Below are positions 45,917 to 56,728 of a stretch of DNA of 64,000 bases, one piece after another (the first letter of the stretch is position 1; the number at the start of each line of letters is the position of its first letter). The notes under the pieces were generated by a model, which made no database searches, was not told where the DNA came from, and saw only the letters and a list, made by a program, of their open reading frames with translations. The translations under genes were made by a program, and so were the position numbers. Origin of the DNA: Crenobacter oryzisoli (GTDB lineage Bacteria; Pseudomonadota; Gammaproteobacteria; Burkholderiales; Chromobacteriaceae); assembly GCF_030385785.1 (NCBI RefSeq), contig NZ_JAUEDK010000022.1:1-64000 (forward strand), written 5' to 3'.

Positions 45917-45947
45917 CAAAACAGCCCGACATGTGGCGGGCTGTTGC
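45917..45947. terminator. Bidirectional terminator between tonB and yceI
   Basis: AACAGCCCG and CGGGCTGTT arms flank ACATGTGG, between two convergent genes. T-rich flanks are short on both sides. Confidence 0.75.
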
Positions 45948-45982
45948 ATTGCATTCGACCTGCGTGGCTGAAGCCGTGTCGA

Positions 45983-46561
45983 TCAGCTGGCGGCGATCGC
46001 CTCGATCGTGATGTCCAGTTTCACGTCGTCGCTGATCGCCGGCACCATCATGCCCATGCCGAAGTCGCTGCGCTTGATGGTGGCTTCGGCGTTGGCGCCG
46101 TAGGCCTGCTTGCCGCCGGCCATCGGATGCTTGCCGCCGCGGAAGTTGGTGATCTTCAGGGTGACTGGCTTGGTTACGCCCAGCAGGGTCAGGTTGCCCT
46201 TCACTTCGGTCAGCTTGTCACCGCTGAATACCAGGTCGTTCGACTTGAACGTGATGGTCGGGTACTTGGCGACGTTGAAGAAGTCGGCGCTCTTCAGGTG
46301 CTTGTCGCGGGCCGGCAGGTAGCTGTTCAGCGAGTTGGCATCGATGCTGATGTCGACGCTGCCCTTCTTGGCGGCGTTGTCCAGTACCACGGTGCCGCTG
46401 GTCTGGGTGAATACGCCGGACTGGATCGAGAAGCCCAGGTGGCTGACTTCGTAGCCGGCGTGGGTGTGGGTCGGGTCCACTGAGTAGGTTACCGGGGCGG
46501 CGAAGGCACTGGCGGTGAGGCCGGCCAGGACGGTGGCGAGCAGAGTCTTGCGAAGTTGCAT
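45983..46561 (-). CDS. YceI-family periplasmic protein (copy 1)
   Basis: The 192-residue protein has signal MQLRKTLLATVLAGLTASAFA and the lipocalin-like YceI core: YSVDPTHTHAGYEVSHLGFS, VDISIDANSLNSYLPARDKHLKSADFFNVAKYPTITFKS and LTLLGVTKPVTLKI. YceI proteins bind polyisoprenoid-type lipids such as ubiquinone in a beta-barrel. It is the last gene of an operon with a second YceI, cytochrome b561 and a MarR regulator, a set linked to quinone or redox stress handling. Confidence 0.94.
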   Translation of the reverse strand: MQLRKTLLATVLAGLTASAFAAPVTYSVDPTHTHAGYEVSHLGFSIQSGVFTQTSGTVVLDNAAKKGSVDISIDANSLNSYLPARDKHLKSADFFNVAKYPTITFKSNDLVFSGDKLTEVKGNLTLLGVTKPVTLKITNFRGGKHPMAGGKQAYGANAEATIKRSDFGMGMMVPAISDDVKLDITIEAIAAS

Positions 46562-46593
46562 CGGATTCTCCGTTTGAGTTGGACGTTGCTGGT

Positions 46594-47136
46594 TTATTTG
46601 CCGTTCAGGGCAACTTTGAATTTGATCTGCACTGCATCGGCGACGGTGCCATCATCGGCCCACTCGCCCTCGCCGATCTTGTACGCGGTGCGCGAGATCG
46701 GCAGCACGCCCTCGACCAGGGTCTGGCCGCCGGTGCTCTTGGCGGTGAACGGGGCCGACACGTCGCGCGTGGTGCCCTTGATGGTCAGCTTGCCGCTGAA
46801 CTGGTAGCGGTCGCCGCCCAGCGGCTTGATGCTGCTGGTCACGAAGCGCGCGGTCGGAAACTGGGTGGTGTTGAACCATTCCTTCTTCTTCGCCTCGCCT
46901 TCCGCGTCGCGGGTCGGCAGCGCGATCGAGCCGGTCTGGATGGTGATGTCGGCACGGCCGGCGGCGGCCTTGGCCGGGTCGAAGTCGATGTTGGCGTTAA
47001 ACGCCTTGAAGCGGCCGTCGACCGGCACGTTCAGCTGCTTCATCGTGAAGCCGATCTGGCTCTTGGCCGCGTCGATCGGCTGGGCCAGCGCCAGCACCGG
47101 CAGTGTGGCTAGGGTCAGGGCGGTGATCAGTCGCAT
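46594..47136 (-). CDS. YceI-family periplasmic protein (copy 2)
   Basis: The 180-residue protein has signal MRLITALTLATLPVLALA and a divergent YceI domain: AKSQIGFTMKQLNVPVDGRFKAFNANIDFDPAKAAAG, EWFNTTQFPTARFVTSSIKPLGGDRYQFSGKLTIKGTTRDVSAPF. It is clearly distant from copy 1, so the pair is an old duplication rather than a recent tandem repeat. It lies between the cytochrome b561 gene and copy 1, 32 bases from copy 1. Confidence 0.93.
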   Translation of the reverse strand: MRLITALTLATLPVLALAQPIDAAKSQIGFTMKQLNVPVDGRFKAFNANIDFDPAKAAAGRADITIQTGSIALPTRDAEGEAKKKEWFNTTQFPTARFVTSSIKPLGGDRYQFSGKLTIKGTTRDVSAPFTAKSTGGQTLVEGVLPISRTAYKIGEGEWADDGTVADAVQIKFKVALNGK

Positions 47137-47174
47137 CGTGGTGTCCTGTTAGCGAGTGGGCGATAAGAATTGGG

Positions 47175-47717
47175 TCAACGGCGCTGGGCATGCGGGCTCA
47201 TCCGCCACAGCAGGCCGTCGCGGTCGACGAAATGGTGCTTGAAGGCGGCAGCGACATGGCCGGCCACACAGGCGGCCATACTCCAGTTCAGCCACTGGTG
47301 CACGCTCTTGAGCAGGTCGCCGAGCGCCTCGTCGCGGCCGACCAGCTCGGGCAGTTGCCAGAGCTTGAACAGCACCACGGGGAAGCCGTACGCCGAGCTC
47401 ATCGCCCAGCCGGTCAGCGGGATGGCGAACATCAAGACGTACAGCGCGAGGTGGCCGGCGTGCGCGGCGGCGCGCATCAGGCCTTGAGTGCTCTCCGGCA
47501 GCGGGGGCGCGCCGTTGACGAGACGGTAGACCAGTCGCAACACGGCAAGCGTCAGCACGGTGATGCCGATCCACTTGTGCCAGGCGATCAGCTTGAATTT
47601 GGCCGGCGACAGCGGCAGGTCGGCCACGTAGAGGCCGAGGGCAAAGCCGCCGACGATCAACAGGGCAACCAGCCAGTGCATGGCGATCGCTGGCCGGGAA
47701 TAACGGTCAATCTGCAC
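47175..47717 (-). CDS. Cytochrome b561 family protein
   Basis: The 180-residue inner membrane protein has four helices with histidines placed for two b-type hemes: AIAMHWLVALLIVGG in helix 1, KLIAWHKWIGITVL in helix 2, AAAHAGHLALYVLMFAIPLTGW in helix 3 and HQWLNWSMAACVAGHVAAAFKHHF in helix 4. CybB-type proteins oxidise or reduce quinone or superoxide at the periplasmic side. The pairing with YceI genes is a common proteobacterial arrangement. Its start overlaps the MarR gene end by 11 bases. Confidence 0.94.
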   Translation of the reverse strand: MQIDRYSRPAIAMHWLVALLIVGGFALGLYVADLPLSPAKFKLIAWHKWIGITVLTLAVLRLVYRLVNGAPPLPESTQGLMRAAAHAGHLALYVLMFAIPLTGWAMSSAYGFPVVLFKLWQLPELVGRDEALGDLLKSVHQWLNWSMAACVAGHVAAAFKHHFVDRDGLLWRMSPHAQRR

Positions 47718-48183
47718 GTTCAGAATTCTCCATGTAGTCGAGGTTGGCCGAGCGGAACGCGTCGCCGAGGCGGCGCAGTTCGTTGCGGATTTCCCCGAGT
47801 TCGGTTGCGGTAAAACAGGCGAACGCCGCCTGCATATGTGTCATGTGGGCCGGAAACACGCGCTGGAACAGCGCGTCTCCCTCCGCGGTCAGCCGGATCG
47901 TCACGCAGCGCCGATCGCCGGGGGGCGTCGTGCGCGACACCAGTCCCTTGTCGATCAGCCGGTCAATCACCCCGGTCAGCGTGCCCTTGGTGATCAGCGT
48001 CTTTTCCGACAGTTCCCTCGCCGTCATGCCTTCGGTGTTGCCCAGTGTCGCCACCACGTCGAACTGTGGCGGCGTCAGTCCCATCTCACGCACGTGCGCG
48101 TCCGAGAACTGTTCGAAGGCCTGGAAGGTCTGAGCCAGTTCACGCATCAGTGGCAGGAAGGTTTCCTTGCTGTGATTTGTCAT
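47707..48183 (-). CDS. MarR-family transcriptional regulator
   Basis: The 158-residue protein starts at the ATG at 48183. The winged HTH reads TPPQFDVVATLGNTEGMTARELSEKTLITKGTLTGVIDRLIDKGLVSR, followed by the wing TTPPGDRRCVTIRLTAEG. N- and C-terminal helices would make the dimer. It heads the marR-cytochrome b561-yceI-yceI operon and overlaps the next gene, so it is probably an autorepressor. A short palindrome lies 22 bases upstream. No cysteine is near the start, so an OhrR-type peroxide switch is not obvious. Confidence 0.92.
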   Translation of the reverse strand: MTNHSKETFLPLMRELAQTFQAFEQFSDAHVREMGLTPPQFDVVATLGNTEGMTARELSEKTLITKGTLTGVIDRLIDKGLVSRTTPPGDRRCVTIRLTAEGDALFQRVFPAHMTHMQAAFACFTATELGEIRNELRRLGDAFRSANLDYMENSERAD

Positions 48184-48204
48184 AGAGGCTTCCAAATAGT
48201 TCCG

Positions 48205-48221
48205 ACTAGTTTAGTTCTAGT
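48205..48221. promoter_or_regulatory. Candidate MarR operator
   Basis: ACTAG (48205-48209) and CTAGT (48217-48221) form a 5+5 inverted repeat with a 7-base spacer in an unusually AT-rich patch directly upstream of the marR start. Confidence 0.4.
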
Positions 48222-48263
48222 TAGAAATAAATGCTAGCCGGAAAAATGAAAATGCCCGTCACC

Positions 48264-48292
48264 CTGCCACCCCAAATGGGTTTCGTTATAAT
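48264..48292 (+). promoter_or_regulatory. Candidate zipA promoter
   Basis: A perfect -10 TATAAT (48287-48292) lies 17 bases from a moderate -35 CTGCCA (48264-48269), about 37 bases before zipA. Confidence 0.6.
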
Positions 48293-48328
48293 GGCCCTCA
48301 TTCCAACCGATCCCGTCCGGACTCCGAC

Positions 48329-49498
48329 ATGAGCGAATTGCAAATAGGTCTCCTGGTGCTCGGCGCCGCCATCATCACCCTGGTCTTCGGTTTCAACGTG
48401 TTCCAGGAGTGGCGTTTCCGCCGCAAGACGCGTCAGGCGTTCGCGCGTCAGCATTCCGACGTGCTGCTCGACGTGCCGAAGAACCATGTGCGCGACGGCG
48501 TGAAGGCCGACCGCCTCGAGCCGGTGTTCCCCGGCGCCGCACCGGCTGCCGAGCGGGTCGAACCGGCCAGCCTCAACAACAAGCCGTCACAGCCTGCCGA
48601 CGCCGCCGCGCCAGCCATCGCTGAGCCGCAGCGAACGGAAGAGATCCCGCCTGTACACGCCGAGCCGATGATGGATGTGAACGAGCTCAAGCTCGTCGAT
48701 CTGGCCTGGCTCGATGACTCGCTCGACTTCATCGCCGACATCGCACTGACCGCGCCCCACGCGCTCACCAGCGTGCCGCGTTTCAATACCACGCGCCGCG
48801 TGCAGATGATCGGCTGCACCGAGCAGGGGCGCTGGCAGCCGGTCGAGGCGCTGCCGGGCGTGCGCTATGTGGCGTTTCGCATCGGCCTGCAACTGGTTGA
48901 TCGCAGCGGCGTGTTGTCCGAGGCGGATCTGGGCCAGTTCTGCCAGCAGGTCACCCAGTTCGCCGACGCGCATGACGCGGCGGTGAGTTTCCCGCACCGT
49001 CACGAGCAGCTCACCGCGGCCCGCGAGCTCGACCAGTTCTGCGCCGAAGTCGACGTGATGATCGGCATCAACATCGCGCCGAGCGCACCGATCGACGGCA
49101 GCCGACTGCGCGTCGTGGTCGAAGCGGCCGGCTTCATGCTCGAGCCGGATGGCGCGTTCCACTACCTGTCGGAGCACGGCAACACGCTGTACACGCTGAC
49201 CGCGGCCGACCAGACGCCGTTCACCCCGCATACGCTGCTCGACAAACCGTTCGCCGCGCTGACCCTGGTCTACGATGTGCCGCGCGTCGAGGGCGGCGTT
49301 GTCTCGTTCGACCAGGCGCTGGCATTCGCGCGCAGCCTCGCGCACGAGTTCGGCGGCCAGCTGGTCGACGACAACAGCCGTCCGCTGACCGACGCCGGTC
49401 TGGCGCGGATCCGCCAGCAGCTGGCGCAGATCTACGAGCGCATGCAAGAGCGCGAACTGGAGCCGGGCGGGGACGCCGCCCTGCGGCTGTTCGCCTGA
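48329..49498 (+). CDS. zipA: Cell division protein ZipA
   Basis: The 389-residue protein has an N-terminal membrane helix (MSELQIGLLVLGAAIITLVF) and basic segment FQEWRFRRKTRQAF. An Ala/Pro-rich linker follows, then a C-terminal ZipA domain (about 245-385: VMIGINIAPSAPIDGSRLRVVVEAAGFM, DGAFHYLSEHGNTLYTLT, LTLVYDVPRVEGGVVSFDQAL). It ties FtsZ to the inner membrane. Its place directly before ligA matches related genomes. Sequence is less conserved than other division proteins, but the architecture is convincing. Confidence 0.9.
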   Translation: MSELQIGLLVLGAAIITLVFGFNVFQEWRFRRKTRQAFARQHSDVLLDVPKNHVRDGVKADRLEPVFPGAAPAAERVEPASLNNKPSQPADAAAPAIAEPQRTEEIPPVHAEPMMDVNELKLVDLAWLDDSLDFIADIALTAPHALTSVPRFNTTRRVQMIGCTEQGRWQPVEALPGVRYVAFRIGLQLVDRSGVLSEADLGQFCQQVTQFADAHDAAVSFPHRHEQLTAARELDQFCAEVDVMIGINIAPSAPIDGSRLRVVVEAAGFMLEPDGAFHYLSEHGNTLYTLTAADQTPFTPHTLLDKPFAALTLVYDVPRVEGGVVSFDQALAFARSLAHEFGGQLVDDNSRPLTDAGLARIRQQLAQIYERMQERELEPGGDAALRLFA

Positions 49499-51985
<2,487 letters not shown>

Positions 51986-52073
51986 GTGGCCGGTCTATGC
52001 TCGATTCAGTTGGGGGCGAGCGATACCTGTGGGTAAAATGGCCGGTATAACCATCAGAGATGACGTGAGCAAG

Positions 52074-52946
52074 ATGACGAAAAAGATTACCAAGGCGGTG
52101 TTTCCGGTGGCCGGCATGGGTACCCGGTTCCTGCCGGCGACCAAGGCCAGCCCGAAAGAGATGCTGCCCATCGTCGACAAGCCGCTGATCCAGTACGCGG
52201 TGGAAGAGGCGGTCGCCGCCGGCATCACTGAAATGATCTTCGTCACCGGCCGCAATAAGCGCAGCATCGAGGACCATTTCGACAAGGCGTACGAGCTGGA
52301 GAACGAGCTGGAGATCCGCAACAAGCAGAAGCTGCTCAGCCTGGTGCAGGAAATCCTGCCGCCGCACGTCAGCTGCCTGTACATCCGCCAGACCGAGGCG
52401 CTCGGCCTCGGTCATGCAGTGCTGTGCGCCCGTCCGGCAGTCGGGGACGAGCCGTTCGCGGTGATCCTGGCCGACGACCTGATCGACGGCGAGCCGGGCG
52501 CGATGGAGCAGATGATAAAGCTCTACGAGGCCAGTGGCGCGTCGGTGCTGGGCGTTGAGAACGTCGCGCGCGAGGAGACCGGTTCCTACGGCATCGTCGA
52601 AGTCGCTCCGGTTGCGGAAGGCTGCCAGCAGGTCAGCAGCATCGTCGAGAAGCCGCACCCGGACGTCGCACCGTCGACGCTGGCAGTCGTCGGCCGCTAC
52701 ATCCTGACACCGCGCATCTTCGACAAACTGCGCGAAACCCGGCCCGGAGCCGGTGGCGAGATCCAGCTCACCGACGGCATCGCCGCGCTGCTGAAGGAAG
52801 AGCGGGTGCTGGCCTTGCCGTTTGAGGGCACTCGCTACGATTGTGGTTCCAAATTGGGTTATTTGAAGGCAACCATCGCATATGGCTGCAAGCATCCCGA
52901 GGTCGGGGTAGAATTCGCCCATTACTTGAAGACTCTTGACTGCTAG
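52074..52946 (+). CDS. galU: UTP-glucose-1-phosphate uridylyltransferase
   Basis: The 290-residue protein starts at the ATG at 52074, where [37 protein letters not shown] gives the nucleotidyltransferase signature. [24 protein letters not shown]-type ([11 protein letters not shown]) and [12 protein letters not shown] motifs follow. It makes UDP-glucose for surface polysaccharides and trehalose or galactose metabolism. An earlier in-frame start at 52029 would add 15 residues absent from the family. Confidence 0.96.
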   Translation: MTKKITKAVFPVAGMGTRFLPATKASPKEMLPIVDKPLIQYAVEEAVAAGITEMIFVTGRNKRSIEDHFDKAYELENELEIRNKQKLLSLVQEILPPHVSCLYIRQTEALGLGHAVLCARPAVGDEPFAVILADDLIDGEPGAMEQMIKLYEASGASVLGVENVAREETGSYGIVEVAPVAEGCQQVSSIVEKPHPDVAPSTLAVVGRYILTPRIFDKLRETRPGAGGEIQLTDGIAALLKEERVLALPFEGTRYDCGSKLGYLKATIAYGCKHPEVGVEFAHYLKTLDC

Positions 52947-52968
52947 AGACTTCGCACTGACCCAATCG

Positions 52969-52989
52969 ACGCCCCGAAAGGGGCGTTTT
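52969..52989 (+). terminator. Intrinsic terminator of galU
   Basis: ACGCCCC, GAAA loop, GGGGCGT, then TTTC: a compact tetraloop terminator. Confidence 0.88.
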
Positions 52990-53014
52990 CACGTTTATGT
53001 CGTTAGGAGTAGCC

Positions 53015-53557
53015 ATGCCCAACCTTGCTGAAGCCAACGGTATCCTCAACAGTGCCGACGTGCTGTTCACCGCCGAAGAAGTGACCGCCGCGGTCGACCG
53101 GATGGCCGCCGAGATCACCGCCGATCTCGGCACTTCCTACCCGTTGGTGCTGGCGGTGATGGGCGGCGCGGTGGTGTTCACTGGCCAACTGCTGCCGAAA
53201 CTGGCGTTCCCGCTGGATTTCGACTATGTGCACGTGTCCCGCTACGGCGACAAGACCCAAGGCGGTGAATTGCTGTGGAAGACCGCACCGAAAGAAGAAG
53301 TACGCGACCGCGTGGTGCTGGTGCTCGACGACATCCTCGACGAGGGCCACACCATGGCAGCGATCCGCGACCGCGTGCTGGAAATGGGCGCCAAGTCGTT
53401 CCACTGTGCGGTGTTCGCCGACAAGATGATCAACAAGGACAAGCCGATCAAGGCTGACTACGTCGGCATCGACATGCCGGACCGCTACGTGTTCGGCTAC
53501 GGCATGGACGTGCGCGGCGCCTGGCGCAACCTGCCGGCGATCTACGCACTGAAGTAA
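53015..53557 (+). CDS. hpt: Hypoxanthine-guanine phosphoribosyltransferase
   Basis: The ATG at 53015 follows TTAGGAGT; an earlier ATG at 52997 would sit on that site. The 180-residue protein has the PRPP loop VVLVLDDILDEGHTMA, the flexible loop SRYGDKTQGG-type and the purine-binding DKMINKDKPIKADYVGIDMPDRYVFGYGMD. It salvages hypoxanthine and guanine to IMP and GMP with PRPP. It is flanked by terminators and probably monocistronic. Confidence 0.93.
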   Translation: MPNLAEANGILNSADVLFTAEEVTAAVDRMAAEITADLGTSYPLVLAVMGGAVVFTGQLLPKLAFPLDFDYVHVSRYGDKTQGGELLWKTAPKEEVRDRVVLVLDDILDEGHTMAAIRDRVLEMGAKSFHCAVFADKMINKDKPIKADYVGIDMPDRYVFGYGMDVRGAWRNLPAIYALK

Positions 53558-53580
53558 TCGGCTTGGCCAACGTTTGATAC

Positions 53581-53618
53581 ACCCCGCCCTGGCATTGCTG
53601 GCGCGGGGTATTGTTTTT
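53581..53618 (+). terminator. Intrinsic terminator of hpt
   Basis: ACCCCGC and GCGGGGT arms enclose a 15-base loop, followed by ATTGTTTTT. The remaining gap to 53823 shows only the AAGGAG site of the next gene. Confidence 0.72.
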
Positions 53619-53823
53619 CGGAGTAGGATTACATCAGCATCACTGGCGTGCGGATGAGGGGGCTCTTACCGTCGCGAGCGTTTCACAGGAGAGACGCTTG
53701 GTGCGTGAATGGGCGTATCGCGGATACGGACGCCGACCGCCCGGCGAAGCATCCGGAATGTGCAGTGGATTGTAGAGGGTCCTGTCGTTGGATCCTGGCA
53801 GATAGAACAACAAGGAGAGCATC

Positions 53824-54558
53824 ATGCTGGCCATCATCGGCGGCAGCGGCCTGGCCCGCCTGCCCGAACTCGACGTCGAACACCGCCGTGTCGTTCGCAC
53901 CCCGTACGGCGACCCATCCTGCGCACTGACCTTCGGCCGCATCGGCAGCCAGAGCGTCGTGTTCATCGCCCGTCACGGCTACGGCCATTCCTTGTCACCG
54001 CACGAGATCAACTACCGCGCCAATCTTTGGGCGCTGCAGGAACAGGGGATACGGGGCGTGCTCGCGATCGGCGCCGTTGCCGGCATTCGCCCCGACATGG
54101 CCCCGGGGATGCTGGTGGTGCCGAATGACATCATCGATTACACCTGGGGGCGCAAGCACACCTATTTCGAAGGCGCTGGCCGACCGGTGACGCATGCCGA
54201 TTTCAGCGAGCCGTACGATGCGGCGCTACGCCGGCGCCTGCTCGAGGCGGCCGAGGCCGCCGGCGTCGACATCGTCGACGGCGGCGTGTACGCCTGCAGC
54301 CAAGGACCGCGCCTTTCCACTGTGGCCGAGATCAACCGGATCGAGCGGGACGGCGCCGATATCGTCGGCATGACCGGCATGCCCGAAGCGGCACTGGCCC
54401 GCGAGCTGGGCATCCCCTACGCACATCTGTGCGGCGTGACCGGATGGGCGGCCGGCAAGCGCATCGGCGAGGGTAACGGTAGCGCCGGTGCGTTCGACCC
54501 GGACCACGCCAGCACGGCGATGGAGCGAGTTCGCAAGCTATTTGGCGTGCTGTTCTGA
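53824..54558 (+). CDS. S-methyl-5'-thioinosine (or methylthioadenosine) phosphorylase
   Basis: The 244-residue protein starts at an ATG preceded by AAGGAG. It belongs to the PNP/MTAP phosphorylase superfamily: LAIIGGSGLARLPEL, phosphate-binding RHGYGHSLSPHEINYRANLWAL, GAVAGIRPDMAPGMLVVPNDIIDYTWG and the base/ribose region DIVGMTGMPEAALARELGIPYA. The MTGMPE form resembles the Pseudomonas methylthioinosine phosphorylase rather than adenosine-specific enzymes, so I favour the thioinosine activity. It returns methylthio compounds from polyamine or AHL synthesis to salvage. Confidence 0.87.
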   Translation: MLAIIGGSGLARLPELDVEHRRVVRTPYGDPSCALTFGRIGSQSVVFIARHGYGHSLSPHEINYRANLWALQEQGIRGVLAIGAVAGIRPDMAPGMLVVPNDIIDYTWGRKHTYFEGAGRPVTHADFSEPYDAALRRRLLEAAEAAGVDIVDGGVYACSQGPRLSTVAEINRIERDGADIVGMTGMPEAALARELGIPYAHLCGVTGWAAGKRIGEGNGSAGAFDPDHASTAMERVRKLFGVLF

Positions 54559-54642
54559 ATGGCTGCGGTGGTTGAGGTAACAGGGAAGTTATGAGGGTGT
54601 CTGGAGCTTGGGAATCGTTGCAGCGCTACTGCCCATTGCGTC

Positions 54643-54808
54643 CTTAGAGCCTGTTCAAAGTCTTTTGACGGACTGCGCTGTCCGTTTGCCGGGCCTGCCC
54701 TCCGGGACCGTACCCTGCCGGCACACCGCGTTGTCGTTCGTCCCTGGCAGTGAAAGTAGTACAGCGAGGCCGCATAACAACGCCAAGGGGGTTGTTAGCG
54801 GCTCTTAG
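54643..54808. mobile_element. MITE-like insertion bounded by CTTAG
   Basis: CTTAG occurs at 54643-54647 and 54804-54808, bracketing 156 bases that start AGCCTGTTCAAAG and end GTTGTTAGCGGCT. The ends are weak inverted repeats, and the right end resembles the ends of the 117-bp element at 37711-37827. No transposase is encoded. CTNAG-type duplications are used by some IS5-family elements. Confidence 0.4.
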
Positions 54809-54869
54809 CCGTGGCGGCGGGCGGGGAATTGTGCTTGGCAAGTTAGCAACCCTCACAGCATCCTGTTTT

Positions 54870-54904
<35 letters not shown>

Positions 54905-55178
54905 CTCTTGGGGAAGAGTGTGCCTTGCAAGTCCTGACTGGAGGGTAACTTGACCTGTGAGTGGGTGTTGATTGACGATTTTGGGCTGGCTTGTGCTTTG
55001 CATGCTGGCCTAACTGTGTCGCAACAGGAGTTGTGCCTGTGTCATTACGGTGAGTCTTGCCAATCAGAGGCCAGGCGCTTGGCTCGACGCTACTCAAGCT
55101 GGCTTAGGCTGTTGGGTACGGAGTGCATATAGTTTTTAGGCATCTGCATGGTATGCTTACTAATTGATTTTATTGGAC

Positions 55179-55390
55179 TTAACCACCCAGGTAGTGACCC
55201 AAGCTGCCTTTGAACAGTTCTCCTAGAGCACCTCTTCGCTGAAGAGCGGCAGCTCCTTGTGATGCCGAGGTTGCATTGGAGTTGTTCAAGTGTTTGGCGA
55301 TACGGTCGAAAATAGTATGTCTTTCAGCATGCAATGTATCGGGGCTGAAGGAGAGGAGTCTGCAATGACTTTGAGGTTTTATTGGTAATA
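55179..55390 (-). pseudogene. Possible 3' remnant of an unidentified gene
   Basis: On the minus strand a frame without a start runs to a TAA at 55181-55179 and has protein-like composition: LLSFSPDTLHAERHTIFDRI, then AKHLNNSNATSASQGAAAL and a GHYLGG end. The frame becomes AT-rich and unconvincing upstream of about 55390. I do not recognise the family. It may be what remains of a gene displaced when the glycan locus changed, or it may be chance. Confidence 0.3.
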
Positions 55391-55705
55391 TTTTATGACA
55401 TAGATATGCTTCTTTGTTGTTTGCAGCTACCTTTTTTTGCTTATTGCAACACTGTGCTCAAATGAAAAACTGGACGCGTCTACATTAACCTGATTGTAGG
55501 CATGGGTAGTTAGCATCGCGGATTAGGAATCAAAACTGAAGATGAGCTTCAGTAGGTGGACTTCCATTGTCTATCTATGAATTGGAAAGTTTCCGGGTTT
55601 GATTAATTTTCAAGTTTGATCGAGAAATAAGTTTTCTGTGCTAAATAAAATTTTCTGCACTACGATCAAATTCCATTGATAACGTAATTTTTAGCTGGGG
55701 TGGTG

Positions 55706-56725
55706 ATGTCATCGGTAAAAGAGGGTATGTTTGACAATCAAACAATTTTGGTGACTGGAGGAACTGGTTCTTTTGGTAATGTTTTCTTGCCGATGACTCT
55801 GGAGAAGTTCAATCCTAAAAAGGTAATTGTTTATTCCAGAGATGAAATGAAGCAATGGGAAATGGCCAAGAAATTTCAGGGCGATTCCCGGGTGCGTTTT
55901 TTCATCGGCGATGTGCGCGATAAAGATCGTTTGTACCGCGCGCTGGACGGAGTCGATTACGTCGTGCACGCAGCCGCCACCAAGATCGTGCCGACGGCCG
56001 AATACAATCCCTTCGAGTGTGTCAAAACGAACGTGAACGGCGCGATGAACCTGATCGATGCGTGCATCGACCAGGGCGTCAAGCGGGTCGTGGCGCTGTC
56101 GACCGATAAGGCGAGCAGCCCGGTCAATCTGTATGGGGCCACCAAGCTGGCGTCCGACAAATTGTTCGTGGCGGGCAATTCCTACTCGGGCGGCGAGGGC
56201 ACCCGGTTCGCTGTTGTCCGCTACGGCAATGTGATGGGGTCGCGCGGATCGGTCATTCCCTTCTTTATGTCAATCAAAAACAAAGGCGTGTTGCCGATCA
56301 CCGACGAGCGTATGACTCGCTTCATGATCTCGCTGGAAGAGGGCGTGGAACTGGTCTGGCATGCCTTCGAGGACATGGAGGGCGGCGAAATCTATGTGAA
56401 GAAAATCCCGTCGATGAAAATGACCGACCTTGCCCGCGTAATCGCCCCCGACGCACGGCAGGAAATCATCGGCATTCGTCCGGGCGAGAAGCTGCACGAG
56501 CAGATGATCAGCGCCGAAGACGCCTACTACACCTACGAGTATCCCGAGCACTTCAAGATACTGCCGAATATCAACGGCTGGGCGACCTGCGAGAAGCGCA
56601 TCAAGGACGGCAAGAAGGTGGCAGAGGGCTTTGTCTACGCCAGTGACAATAACAGCGAGTGGATGGACGACGCCCAGCTGCAGGCTTGGCTCGATCGCAA
56701 CGCCAACAAGATTGGGAGCTTCTAA
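55706..56725 (+). CDS. pseB: UDP-N-acetylglucosamine 4,6-dehydratase (inverting), pseudaminic acid step 1
   Basis: From the ATG at 55706 the protein has 339 residues; the ATG at 55727 (MFDNQTILVTGGTGSFG) fits family starts and is a real alternative. The SDR fold has the GGTGSFG nucleotide loop, HAAATKIVPTAEYNPFECVKTNV, STDKASSPVNLYGATK (catalytic Lys-containing region) and RYGNVMGSRGSVIPFF, all diagnostic for PseB. It converts UDP-GlcNAc to the 4-keto-6-deoxy-L-sugar. The first 150 bases are about 38-40% GC by eye, then the gene turns GC-rich like the chromosome, a composition break inside the gene. Confidence 0.95.
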   Translation: MSSVKEGMFDNQTILVTGGTGSFGNVFLPMTLEKFNPKKVIVYSRDEMKQWEMAKKFQGDSRVRFFIGDVRDKDRLYRALDGVDYVVHAAATKIVPTAEYNPFECVKTNVNGAMNLIDACIDQGVKRVVALSTDKASSPVNLYGATKLASDKLFVAGNSYSGGEGTRFAVVRYGNVMGSRGSVIPFFMSIKNKGVLPITDERMTRFMISLEEGVELVWHAFEDMEGGEIYVKKIPSMKMTDLARVIAPDARQEIIGIRPGEKLHEQMISAEDAYYTYEYPEHFKILPNINGWATCEKRIKDGKKVAEGFVYASDNNSEWMDDAQLQAWLDRNANKIGSF

Positions 56726-56728
56726 GCG

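Noticed and set aside
54950-55132. 60-codon frame with TTG start and six cysteines.
   Set aside because: It has a GGAGGG site, but sits in repeat-rich sequence and resembles no known protein; not enough to call a gene.
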